Shown: positions 24,556-36,000 of the stretch, one piece after another
How the letters are laid out: each line of letters begins with the position of its first letter
Numbering within the stretch: position 1 is the first letter of the stretch
DNA from: Combretum micranthum
Lineage: Eukaryota > Streptophyta > Magnoliopsida > Myrtales > Combretaceae
Reading direction: 5' to 3'
Length of the DNA: 64,000 nucleotides
NCBI GenBank assembly: GCA_024138025.1
Contig: JAMXBD010001032.1
Location: forward strand, 186,001-250,000
Translations under genes and position numbers: made by a program
Notes under the pieces: model-generated
Seen by the model: the letters and a program-made list of their open reading frames with translations, nothing else
The model's database searches: none
Told to the model about the DNA's origin: nothing

Positions 24556-25119
24556 ATGAAAGTGATAAAAAAATTAACTATGTTGATTTCATCTCAAAGA
24601 TTATCTTTTGAAAAGCATGGTTTAGGTTATGAGCATGAATCTAGTTCGAATTCAACTAAGAAAACCGTGTTTGTAAAAGCTAAACCAAATAAATATAATG
24701 AATTAAGTGAAAGAAAACAAGATCAGAGATCAAATCATGTGAAAAGAAGTTATGCTAACAACATCAGAAGGTATTCCAGAAGTTATCCTTCTTATGAAAA
24801 TAATACCAGAAGGTATTACAGAAGTTATCCGACATATGAAAATAATGCCAGAAGGTATTTCAGAAGGGATTCTACATATGAAAACAATACCAAAAGGTAT
24901 TCCAAAAGTTATCCAATACAAAATAACATGAAACAGATAAACAACAGGTATAGTAATAACATTTCATATGCATATTTCTTTTGTAACAAACCTAGTCATA
25001 TTGAGAAATATTGCTACTATAAAAGAAACAAGCTCAGTAATGAACAAGTTAAACAAATAAACCAAACGAGCTTGTCTTATAAAGGACCCAAACGAGTTTG
25101 GGTTTCTAAAAAAGTTTAA
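24556..25119 (+). pseudogene. Gag-pol linker with tandem peptide and second zinc-knuckle-like motif
   Basis: An open stretch of 187 codons in the same frame as pol. It has a basic region with four 14-residue repeats (24757-24924), then CFFCNKPSHIEKYC-like YFFCNKPSHIEKYC (about 24973-25014), a knuckle that has lost its first Cys. SIRE-lineage Gag-Pol proteins often carry two zinc knuckles flanking a variable linker. It ends at a stop before the protease. Confidence 0.7.
24757..24924 (+). repeat. 42-bp tandem repeat, 4 units, in frame
   Basis: Four consecutive 42-base units encode variants of NN(I/T/A)(R/K)RY(S/Y/F)(R/K)SYP(S/T)YE. The period is exactly 14 codons, so the repeat can expand without breaking the frame. 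Units differ at several bases. The Arg/Tyr-rich product would be highly basic, plausibly RNA-binding. Confidence 0.9.
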
Positions 25120-25158
25120 TCCTCTTGAATCTTGCAAGAACATGAAGCTAAAATTAAA

Positions 25159-28100
25159 GAAACATGGTATCCAGACAGTAGATATTCCAGACACATGACA
25201 GGAAATGCTTCATTGTTCAATAGCATATCTTAGGAAGAAAAAGGATATGTTAAATTTGGAGATGATAGTAGAGGTAAAATTATTGCAACTGGAAACATTG
25301 GTATATTTCCTTACATAATAGAAAATGTTTACTTAGTTAAAGGCTTAAAACATAATCATTTGAGTATTAGTCAATTATGTGACAAAGGTTATAAAATGAT
25401 ATTTGAAAAAGACAAATGTTTTGCTTTTTATAAAAATGGCATAAAATTGTTTGAAGGTTTTAGAAAGAAAAACATATATTTGATTAAACCTAATGAAGTT
25501 GAAGATGCGTGTTGTTTGTTGTCAATGAAAGATAATATTTTTGCTTGGCAAAAACGTTTAGGTCATGTGAATTTCAATCAATTAGAAAAATTATCTAAAA
25601 GGAATATAATAAGAGGTTTACCTAAAATAAATATTAAACAAGATGTGAAGTGTGATACTTGCTTAAAGAATAAGATGGTTTCTATTTCTCTCAAAAGTAA
25701 AAATGAAATTTCAACAAAAAGACCTCTTGAATTGTTACATCTTGATTTGTTTGGACCTACAAAAATTTTAAGCATGGGTAGAAGTAAGTGTAGACTTGTT
25801 ATCATTGATGATTATTCAAGATATACTTAGGTTATGTTCTTGCAACATAAGAGAGATACTTTTGATTCTTTTCAAAAATTTGCAAAATAAATTCATAATG
25901 AAAAAGGAATTTCCATAATTAGTCTTAGAACTGATCATGGAACTGAGTTTCAAAATTCAAAATTTATAAGTTTTTGTAAAGAACAAGGTATATTTCATAA
26001 TTTCTCAGCTCCATATACACCTCAACAAAATGGAGTTGTAGAACGTAAGAATAGAACTATACAAGAAATGACAAGATCTATGTTAAACGAAAGTGGTATT
26101 GCTGAGTATTTTTGGGCATAAGCTGTTTCTACAGCTTGTTATATCATCAATCGAGTATACATTCGACTAATGACATCCAAGATTTCATATGAACTGTTTC
26201 GAGGTAAGAAACCTAATGTCTCTTATTTTCATGTTTTTAGTTCTAAATGCTTTATGAAAAAGAATGCTTTTAATCTTGATAAGTTTGATGAAATATCTTA
26301 TGAAGCTATATTCTTAGGATATTCCTTAAATAGTCATGCTTATCGTGTTTTTAATAAAACATCTAAAATAGTTGAAGAATCAATAAATGTTAAGTTTGTT
26401 GAAGATATAAAGGATGATGAGTCTGGTGATGAAAAAGAATCCAAATCTAAAGAAGAATTTTGTTCAGAACTAAAGTCTGAAGTACCCACTATAGAAGACC
26501 AAGAACCTGAAAATCCAGAACTTGTTCCAGAAGGTAATACAGAAGGTACTCCAGAATGTACAGAATCTGAACCAGAAACTTCTAAGGCTTGGAAATATAA
26601 ATCCGCTCATCCTTTTGAACAAATAATTGGTGATGTTCAAGCTGGTGTTAAAACAATATCTAATTTAAAAGGATTTTGGAAATCATTTTGCTTTATTTTC
26701 GGAATTTGAGCCTAATAATGTTGATGAAGCTTTAAGTGATAATAATTAGATAGATGCCATGCAAGAGGAACTAAATCAATTTCAAAGAAATAATGTATGG
26801 AATCTTGTACCTAACCTAAAGGAAAATCAATAATTGGAACTAAATGGGTATTCAAGAACAACTTAGATGAAGATGGTAAAATAGTTAGAAATAAAGCAAG
26901 ATTAGTGACTAAAGGATATTCACAAGAAGAAGGAATAGACTTTGATGAAACATATGCACATGTAGCTAGATTAGAAGCAATTCGTTTGATGCTTGCATAT
27001 GCATGTTTCAAAAATTTCAAAGTTTTTCAAATAGATGTAAAAAGTACATTTTAAAATGGTATTATAAAAGAAGAAGTTATTATAGAACAACCCCCTGGTT
27101 TTGAAGATCTTTTTAAACCTTGTTATGTTTACAAATTAAATAAAGCTTTATATGGTTTAAAACAAACCCTAGGGGCATGGTATGAAAGATTAAGTATGTT
27201 TTTAATTTCAAAAGGTTTTCAAAGAGGAACTATGGACACAACCTTGTTTTTAAAATCATATGATAATGATGTCTTAATTATTCAAATATATGTGGATGAT
27301 ATTATATTTGGATCTACTAATGAAATATATTGTCAAGAGTTTGCAAAGAGTATGTAGAAAGAACTTGAAATGTCAATGATGGGTGAATTTACTTTCTTTC
27401 TTGGACTACAAATTAAACAAACAAAGGAAGGAATCTTCATACATCAAGAAAAATATACAAAACAATTTCTAAAGAAATTCGGGTATGAAGGATGTAAAGG
27501 AGCTGCAACTCCCATGAGTACTTCAACAAGGTTAGATTCTGATTCAAATGGGAATAAGGTAAATGAAAAGTTATATAGAAGTCTCATTGGTTCTTTATTA
27601 TATTTAACTGCATTCAGACCTGATATTCTCTTTAGTGTATGTTTATGTGCTAGATTTCAAAGTGCACCAACAGAAACACATTTGACAGCTGTTAAAAGAA
27701 TTCCGAAGTGCTTGATAAATACTTCAAAATTAGGCATTTGGTACCCTAAAAATCAAAATTTTGATTTAACGGGTTACTCTGATGCAAATTATGCTGGTTG
27801 CAAAATTGATAGAAAAGGCACATCTGATACTTGTCAATTTTTAGGTGACAAATTAGTTTCATGGTCATCTAAAAAACAAAATTTTGTTGCCTTATCTACA
27901 GCAGAAGCAGAATATGTTTCTAATGGAAATTGTTGTTCTCAAATTCTATGGATTAAACAACAATTATAGGATTATGGTTTATTTTATAAAAATATACCAA
28001 TTAAATGTGATAACACAAGTGCAATTAATCTAACAAAAAATCTAATGCATCATTCTAGATCTAAATATATTGAAATACGGCATCATTTCATTCAAGATCA

Positions 28101-28233
28101 TGTAGCTAATGGTAATATTGTTGTTGAGTTTGTGCCTTCTGATATGCAATTTGCAGACATATTTACAAAACCGCTTGAAAAATTAAATTTTGAATATATA
28201 AGAAATGAAATTGGAATTTGTTATCCTTTCTGA
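25159..28233 (+). pseudogene. SIRE-like pol: protease, integrase, RT, RNase H
   Basis: The copia domain order is in essentially one frame. Protease segment WYPDSRYSRHMTG at 25165: the catalytic D-S-G reads D-S-R. The integrase zinc region (RLGHVNFNQLEKL...CDTCLKNK) is near 25557-25674 and the integrase core has LHLDLFGP near 25738, RTDHGTEF near 25927 and PQQNGVVERKN near 26021. RT: GTKWVFKN at 26836, QIDVKSTF near 27022, catalytic YVDD at 27289-27300. RNase H: GYSDANYAGC near 27772, ending with FADIFTKPL near 28150. Stops lie at 25231, 25828, about 25888, 26119, 26746, 27052, 27355 and 27967. Paired frameshifts bracket about 26699-26815. The RT active site is intact, but the protease loop and frame are not. 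Confidence 0.9.
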
Positions 28234-28433
28234 AAAAGGACATTTTGGAACTTGTGATATTCAAATTCCATTTATGTTACAATAAGAGTAGCTTTACTAT
28301 TTAAATAAATAAATAAAATATAAAAAAAAAATCATAAGATATTTTTCGAAAAAAAAATTTTACGTCAAATTAAAACTATTTCAAATCTTTATCCTCTTTC
28401 ACTCAAGAGTTTTTCCACATTCTTTTTGCAAAA

Positions 28434-30110
28434 ATGGCGCCCAAGAAATCCGAGAGAATCAAATAGAAAATTTTCAAAACTAAACCCTCAGATAAACCAC
28501 TTATAATCCATGATGACCCATCTAAATCAGAGAAAACTCCATCTCGATCACCATCTCCCTTAAAGTTATGAGAAATTCGTTTTAAGATGGCCCACGATCG
28601 AGTCAAGGTTCGAAGAAACCTAAACAAACTCCTTCGGAAACTACATCAGAACCTATGATAGAGGAAAACCCAAATGTAATACCTTCAGAAACAAACTTAA
28701 AATCTTCAGAGCAGTCACCAATGAAAGGAAAGAAATCATCTTTGTCCAAAAAGGGAAAAGAAAAAGTAGAAATAGGACAAAGTACTACTACTACGGGTTT
28801 CAAGAAAAAGTTCAAAGGTTCTAAATCCAGTCCTACAAAACTTTCTATGGCAAAGTCAGTGGGACGAAAGAAAACAGAGGTGTGTGCATGTAGCTTTACA
28901 AATTTCAATTTCTTTACAAGTAATGGTTTTTACTTGACTGAGTTGTTAGAATCGATAGGATGTGTATCTTTATGTTCTCCGCAAATTTTGGTATATGGAG
29001 AATGTATAAAGGAGTTTTATCAAAACTTGAAAATCTCAAAAGAAAATGTGTTGGTTTCTAAAGTGTGTGGGCAAAAGATAGCTATCTCTCGAGAAGATGT
29101 GATTAAATATTTTGGAATGATGGATGTTAATGATGATGTGGAGATAGTTAATTTGTCTAGAGTGAATTGTTTGCTGCCGTGAATGGAGGTTTAGAAATGG
29201 ATTATGGAAAAGAAGCCATGATAAAGGACTTTGAATTATTTCTAAGGATTTTGCTCAAAATCATTATAGAGTGCATCTATCCATGGAAAGGAAGTTCAAC
29301 TTCTATAACCATTGATCATGCATTGATCAATTCTGGAAGAATCAAGAAAGTTTGATTTTTGGAAATGTCTTGATGAAGATATTTGAGTTTAAGAAAGTTA
29401 AGCTTCCATCAAGTTCTTCTAAACCCATCAAGTTGAAACGAATTGGAAAAGAAGTGTTCCATCATGTGTCAATCTAAAGATTGTTTATGATATGCTAATG
29501 ATGGATCACATTATATTGATGAGAAACATCGGCTTAAGGAAATTCCTTTCGGATCCTCAATACCAAATGTTCAAGTGTCAGAGGAACATAGAGGCTGGTG
29601 TGGATGTTAATGTAGGAAAATCAAAGAAACGAAAATTAGATGAAAGTGGAAGTTCTTCATTGTCTGCCACTAAGTCTTTGAACCTTGATGAACTTAAAAA
29701 TTTGATTCAAGAATCCATCAAGAGTGAGTTGAAAGATCTTATCCATAATACTGTGAAGGATGAGCTCAGAGCCTTTCAAGAAATGGAACAAAAGAATACT
29801 CTTGATTTGATCAAACAAGTCAGCGATGATTCAAGAAACTCCTCACTGATTTCAAAAGTTATAGAATTCTTTATGATGAATTTAGTGACAATATCAAAAG
29901 GGATCTTGATCATAGTGTCACAAATTTTAATCACTTGGTAAATCAATTGAGGAAAGTTGGAGAATCTGTCACATCACGGTTTAATCATCTTGATTCAAAG
30001 ATAGATCAAAATATCAAAGCTACAAAGAATGTTCAAGGAGAAATTCAACTATTTCTTAAAGCTCATTTTCCGAATATGTTCAAAAGGGAGCTCATGTCAT
30101 AGATTTGGAA
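28434..30110 (+). pseudogene. SIRE-like env-like / extra ORF region
   Basis: Begins MAPKKSERIK at 28434, stops at once, then continues in other frames: 28655-29182 (basic Ser/Lys-rich segment, then a 100-residue domain with YLTELLESIGCVSLCSPQILV), 29167-29355, and 29492-29941 (KKRKLDESGSSS followed by an amphipathic, heptad-like SLNLDELKNLIQESIKSEL). SIRE-lineage copia elements carry such an ORF after pol, sometimes called envelope-like. Its function is unproven. At least three frameshifts and several stops break it. Assignment rests on position and general composition. Confidence 0.7.
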
Positions 30111-30482
30111 TCCTTACCCGAGAAGCCTTTAGTCTCTTCAACCTCTCCTATAAAATTAAGAAAAAATTGATCTGTTTTGTATTTTTAATTAACTTTTTGT
30201 TTTCTCAAACTCTTTATCTTTAAATACTTTCTGCTTTTGTTTTATATAAATGTTTTACTTCTTATGCACAAATTCGGGGGAGTTTACTTCTTGATGATAA
30301 CAAAAAGGGGGAGAAAGTTTAATGAAGTATGATGATGATATGTGCTGCTACTGCTATATCTAAACATGTTGATATGGTTATTATGTTGTGTGCTACCACT
30401 GCTATGTATGTATGATGATGATGATACTTCTAATAATAATAATCGATTTTTTTTAAAGAGATAGAGATATTTTGTTATCATC

Positions 30483-30496
30483 AAAAAGGGGGAGAA
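30483..30496 (+). promoter_or_regulatory. Polypurine tract
   Basis: AAAAAGGGGGAGAA immediately before the 3' LTR, the plus-strand DNA primer. A second near-identical purine tract (AAAAAGGGGGAGAAAG, 30302-30317) lies about 180 bases upstream, following the same TTGATGATAACA sequence that also starts the LTR. Possibly a duplicated or older PPT. Confidence 0.92.
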
Positions 30497-32432
30497 TATT
30501 AAGTTCTCTAATAATGTTTTGATGATAACAAAAGGATGATTAATCATTTCTAATTTTATTTATTAAGGGTCTGTTTGGATTGTCTGTTTTTCATCTGTAT
30601 CTGTATTTTTTTTAAAATGATATGTATAAATATATCCGATTTGAATCTAAATTTTATCTATATTTGTTCTATTTGAACTTTTGATGAGAATTGTCAACTT
30701 TTTTTTATCTATATCTATTTCTTGATAAATAATTTGTTAGCAAAAAGTTTGAAAAAGTGTCTGTATCTGCCAAAAAAAAGCCAAAACAAACAATCCCTAA
30801 GTATGATTGAATAGAAGCTTATTCAGAACCTTTGATAGTTGTATAAATGAGTTTTTACAAAGTCAGAAGTTATTTCAAGTTTCGTTTAAGCTTTGGTATC
30901 TAAAGAAAGTCTTTCAGAAACATTTTCAGAATTTTCAGTGAGACTCATATATGCTTAACAAGCCAGTCAGAAGCAATTTCGAAACTTTCAGCGATGGAAA
31001 AATAAGTCTGTCAGAAGCATTTTTAGAATTTACGTTAGTAGATAAATATGCTTATCAAGCTAGTCAGAGGTAATTTCAGAACCTTAAGGATTGGCACGAA
31101 TTTTTCCAGATTCGCCTAAAATTGTTTAAATCTTAGATTTTTAAATATTTTTCAATACCCAGCTCCACTTATCAAGTATATTTGGGTAATATGCTTGATG
31201 TGTTTCACTTAAGTTGGATTTTATATCATGGGGATCTTTTCACATCAAGTTTTATATAAAGATTATATTGAAAATTATTTTGATATATTCAAATATTTTT
31301 ATCAAGACACATGGATAATTCCTAAAGCTCTTATAGATCACGAATGTGATAAGATATGGATAATAAAGGTTGTTTCGATAAGAAGATATGATTGTTACAA
31401 AATAAGAATAGAAGATAATGTTTGTTATCTGAAGATAAGATTTATTAGGATATCAACTTATCCATATTTTTTAAGATCACAAGAGAAATCGGCAAAAATC
31501 TTGAGGATTATCCAAAAGAAGAAAACAAGAGAAGATCACTGTGATTTATTGAAGAAGATAAAGTTATCATTTCAAGTATATATTGTTCAAATCACAAAGA
31601 GAAAAACACGGTAATTTTCATATCAGTTCAAGGAAATAATTACAGCAAGAATCAAAGACGTTATCTCAACAAAGCTTATCCAATTCATGACAGACGGATA
31701 GAAGCAGCTAGATGGTTTTCAAATTTTAAAATACAGATAAAGAAGAACATATTTGCAGCCGAGATAATTGGGACATGATATCAATTCTTCAAACCGATAT
31801 TGACCGTTGAAGAACATAGTCATAATTATAAAAAAAAAAAAAAACAGAAGGAAGTAGAAGATCTTTACAAGCTACACACGCAGCAAGAAATATTCATCCT
31901 TTTCATATATCAATCTCCTACAAGCTACACACACAGCAAGAAATATTCCTCTTTCTCATATATCAATCTCCTACAAGCTTTCATTAATTCGAAATTGTGC
32001 AAATATTCTTCATTGTTTTAGTCTTCGATTTTTATTTGTAATAGAAGGAACTTGTTGTTGCCTTCTTAGCTTGGTAGCTCAGTTACAAGTTTAGACTCTG
32101 TAGATCGATTGAAGCTAGAGGATAGCTGTGAGAATCATGCAGAGAAAATTGTACAAGCTTGTAATTTGTTCTTATTGGATATAGTGGAACAAAACCCATA
32201 GGATAACGGGGTCCCCGACATGGAGCTGGAAGAGTGGATTGACGCACAAGGCATAATCACTATAAATAGCTGCCTGATATTCTTTTTCTCTTATCTTTTA
32301 TTTTTCAGTAATACATTGTCAGTTATTTAATTAATATATTGTTCTCATGTTTAAAACTTAAAAGGGAAATTTTAAAAGGCAAAATTTTTAAATAATCAAT
32401 TCAATCCCTTCTTGATTATTTTGGGACCAACA
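30497..32432 (+). repeat. 3' LTR of the SIRE-like element, carrying a MITE
   Basis: Aligns end to end with the 5' LTR, starting TATTAAGTTC and ending GGGACCAACA. The extra 234 bases are a MITE plus its TAA duplication (30567-30800). The 128-codon frame recurs at 31228-31614 with a few substitutions. Confidence 0.92.
30567..30797. mobile_element. Harbinger-type MITE inside the 3' LTR
   Basis: The 5' LTR gives the empty site TTATTAAGTATG (from 21479). In the 3' LTR the same site is split as TTATTAA-MITE-TAAGTATG, giving a 3-bp TAA duplication (30564-30566, 30798-30800). The MITE is 231 bp with ends GGGTCTGTTTGGATTG and, complemented, GGGATTGTTTGTTTTG (12 of 16 match). A TAA/TTA target and GG-start ends fit PIF/Harbinger (Tourist) MITEs. 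No coding capacity. Confidence 0.92.
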
Positions 32433-32437
32433 AAACC

Positions 32438-33044
32438 AATCACATTAGCTAGTAAGTAAGGCATCTAAGCAAGTCATTTTACAATTTTAGATTTCTAAAA
32501 AAATTTGGCCTTACATTTCTACCTCATATCTTGCTCTTTAAGGACAAAACTCCAAGTGTGAGTTTTTATAATGTTACTTGATATGTCAAAAAGTATTTAA
32601 AAAAATTCAACACATACATAAGTAGTCATAATACACTTTCATCTCTTATCCCTTCCCCACACTTAAAATCAAACAGTGCCCTCACTGTTTGTCATGATCA
32701 AGAACTAGAAAGGATTGAAAAACAGAAATAAGATACATGGTACTTTCCTGGTAGCCAATTCCATGGTCATAAACTGAAACCAAGCAGAACTGTTAGAGAG
32801 TAGCTTTGTTAAAAACCCTGTTCCACAAAACAAAGACAATCCAAAACAAAGAAAACGAGAAACATACAAAGAATATGTACAGATCCAGTCTTAGTGAAGT
32901 AAGTCTACCTAAAATGGGTCTTCAATTACATGCCCAAAAAAAAAAAAATCATAAACACAGAAAACAAAAGGAAAGCAAAGATAAGCTAGCAGGGACTCTA
33001 GCTTTCTGGTTTTGAACTGGACTCGTATTCCTTAGAAGAAGTGC
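32438..33044 (-). mobile_element. 3' untranslated part of the Athila-like element
   Basis: On the minus strand this holds a GTGCCCTCACTG-type hairpin (32670-32691) followed by AAGTGTGGGGAAGGG (32651-32664 region), a purine-rich motif resembling the conserved PPT-proximal sequence of Athila elements. It lies between a giant solo LTR and the SIRE-like element, and the expected 3' LTR does not follow. A 69-codon plus-strand frame here is incidental. Assignment is by position and motif. Confidence 0.55.
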
Positions 33045-36000
33045 TGTCACGCCCCGAGGGGTACTCTAAATGTGGCAGTCCGCCGTACACAATACTAAAA
33101 CCTAGGAATGACTACCTTAGTCACGCAAAGGCTTCCGTATCATGTACAAGGCGTACATCACAACCAAGGGAACGCATCGGAGTAGTGAAATTTATATTGA
33201 TAATAAATAAGTAACAAGGCAAAGAAAATACTTATCGTAAAACATACATATTACATTTCAATTCTTAGGGGCATATCCCTCTATTATCTTCAAATAAATA
33301 TACTCACTAATCATATAGGTCATTACATATAAAGAACCTTACAAAATTACTTCATCTTATGATTCCATTTTCCTTCATAGAAGCTTAATCATCCTTCCAT
33401 GACTTCCTTATTGTCATGGTCCTCAATTTAAGCCACGGGTATAACTGTTTCAACAAAATCTATAGGGGTATAAGCTACAACTAGCTTAGTGAGATATTCC
33501 TTTTCATTCGCACCATATATTCAAACAAGTTTATTTATATTTTCACACAAATGCTATGTATACAATGCAACAATCACATGATTACACAAATATATAGTTA
33601 TCCGAAAACCATATATAAAACGGATTTACCCTTTTGTATCAAAGGTTAGGGAATCGGGATTGAAGGTCCTCGACTTTCTACTGCTAGTCCCCAGGTCCTC
33701 ACCCACAGCGTTCGGTTGGCTCGGCTCCGAACCTAGAGTCGCTTTCCCCGAGCGATTTGGATTCTCCAGGAAGGAACATAGCTCGTGGCACCGCATGATC
33801 ACAGCCAACCCAACTCTACGTATAGGAGTAGCAGCCTTCCGAAATAGATGTGACTTGATGGATGCTATGCGTGGGCGTTTTATTTTTCTTAAGCCAAACC
33901 TTATTAAGGTTTATTAGGGGCGATCAATCAATTTAGCATACAATAAACAGGCATACAAGTAAGTAAACAAAATTATTTAAACAAACAATTCGAAGTTGCG
34001 ATATTCTTAATTCTTATTTCACGCATAAACATAGAATCACGTATATACACATAATCCCGAATCCCCCAAATATATATCCATTTTTTATCTTTTCTTAGTA
34101 TACTAATGCTACTACTTTACAAGCACAAGCAAGGTAACGAAATTAGGAGGAATAACTCACTCATCCATTTTGCGATCTTCTTAGTCATAGTAATCCTCGG
34201 GTAGGGTAATCTCGTATCTTTCGTCACCTAGACAAAAGAAATACCCGGGATAAGTCTTTTATGAAATTTCTATTCTTGGAGATTCTAAACTTTTCTTAAA
34301 ATCGTGGTAAAATCGTATAAGAGGAAATTCCAACTTAAAATGGCCATAACTTGCTCATTTTAACTCGGAATTCCGCATATAATATACCGTTTTCTACTTA
34401 TTTGAAAAGATCTATCCATTCTAAACTTATCTTTGTCATGAAAGGTCATTTGGGTTCCGAAAATGTTAGGTACAGATTTAAAACGAATTATTTCCAAACT
34501 TTTGCAAATCCATTTTCTAACTCAACTTTCATTTTAAAGAAAATCCTTTTGTAACAATATAAGTATATATAGATATATATTTGATAAACACTTTGAATAT
34601 ATAGGTAAGCTCACTTTATATGCAAAAAATCCTAATGGTAATGTCTCAACAATTTATTTCATAAAACAATTCATTTTGATTCATTAAAACTTTAGCTTCG
34701 ACAATTTTGTTTCAAGTTTTTTGAAGAAACTTTATATTTTCATAGGTTGTTATAATTTGAATATATTATTATTTTATTTTCTTCATTCCTTTTTCCAAAA
34801 CAAGTTAAATTTTCCCTTAACCTTTAGTCTTGCATAAATTTTACTCCTAGTAATTAAAGATCAACTTATCAAAAGTATATTAAGTTGATGAAAACCTTGT
34901 CATAATTTTGTATTTAGGACGGTTTTAGAAAATGAATCTTGTTTTGTATATTTATTTCTAAAATATAAGTTTTTGCTTTCTAAAACTTGTTCTTTTATTT
35001 CTTTTGAAAAGAGTTATCTTTATTTGATAAAATCATTTGTTTTTAATTTTTATTTATATTCTTTGAAAATAGTTTCTCTTTTAGGAACTTGAAAATCATT
35101 GTTTTCCTAACTGGGTTTTAACTTTATGGGTTGATTTTTATCTTAATTTTGAAAACTGGTTTGTTTCCTTAGTTTTGCTATGAAGTTAAAAGAGTTTAAA
35201 TCTTAAGCTTTTGTAAAGCTTTTAATATTTAACAAACTATTTTACTAAAACTTAGGTTACCACATTATACAAAGAAAATATTTATTCCTTATGTTTCCTT
35301 GGTAAACTACCTTTGTTATTTAAGAAAACTTGAGAAAGCTTGTATTACTTTAATTTTATGTTGTTGATAATAACTTTGTGACAAATCACATAATAGAAAA
35401 TTAGTTTTGAGTTCCTTTAATAAAATGAAATTCCACTTTTTGATTAGTTGAGACATTAGCATTATGTAGATGCAAGTATCATGAGCATATAAAATAATAA
35501 GAACATAAGAAAATACTAGAAACAAATAACAAGCAAGAAAATAAAATATCAAGTATTGGGAATCTTAGCTTCATAAAGGTATCCCGGTTAAGTATTGGAG
35601 CCTTAGCTTCATCAAGGCATCCCGAGACTAAGAATGGACTAGTCCCGAAAGATTTAAAGAAAATAAACAAAAGATTGTTTTGACTTGATATGGACAATTC
35701 TAAGACTAGAAAGACTAATCTTAATAATTGTATAAAATAAATAAATTGCATAACTTGAAAGTAAATAAATAACAAATAAGCTTATATGCTCTAAATAAAT
35801 ATATATAACATAGTATACATAATATTATATAACAAATAATAACAATAATAATAACAACATAATAAAATAGGAAGATTATGTACAAGAACAAAACATGAAT
35901 ATGTTGTTGCTTTTACTACTCATATGAGTCTCAAAACAACACTATAGTCATGTTAAGTTACATAACATGAGTGAATAATAGTTGGAAGAAATATTTACCT

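Larger units (their letters stand above)
21416..32432 (+). mobile_element. Complete SIRE/Maximus-like Ty1-copia retrotransposon
   Basis: An 11,017-bp element flanked by a perfect 5-bp target duplication AAACC (21411-21415 and 32433-32437). Order: 5' LTR (21416-23113), tRNA-Met primer site, gag with zinc knuckle, protease-integrase-RT-RNase H in copia order, an extra env-like region, polypurine tract, 3' LTR (30497-32432). The env-like region after pol and the long LTRs point to the SIRE/Maximus lineage. Internal genes carry many stops and frameshifts, so it cannot move by itself. LTRs differ at about 12 positions in the first 265 aligned bases (counted by eye), so it is neither very recent nor ancient. 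LTRs start TATTAAG instead of the expected TGTTAAG. Confidence 0.93.

Noticed and set aside
33626..33917. ORFs of 60 and 85 codons in a GC-richer patch
   Set aside because: Inside solo LTR B, on both strands of the same DNA. The patch matches the noncoding part of copy A near 3935-4140.
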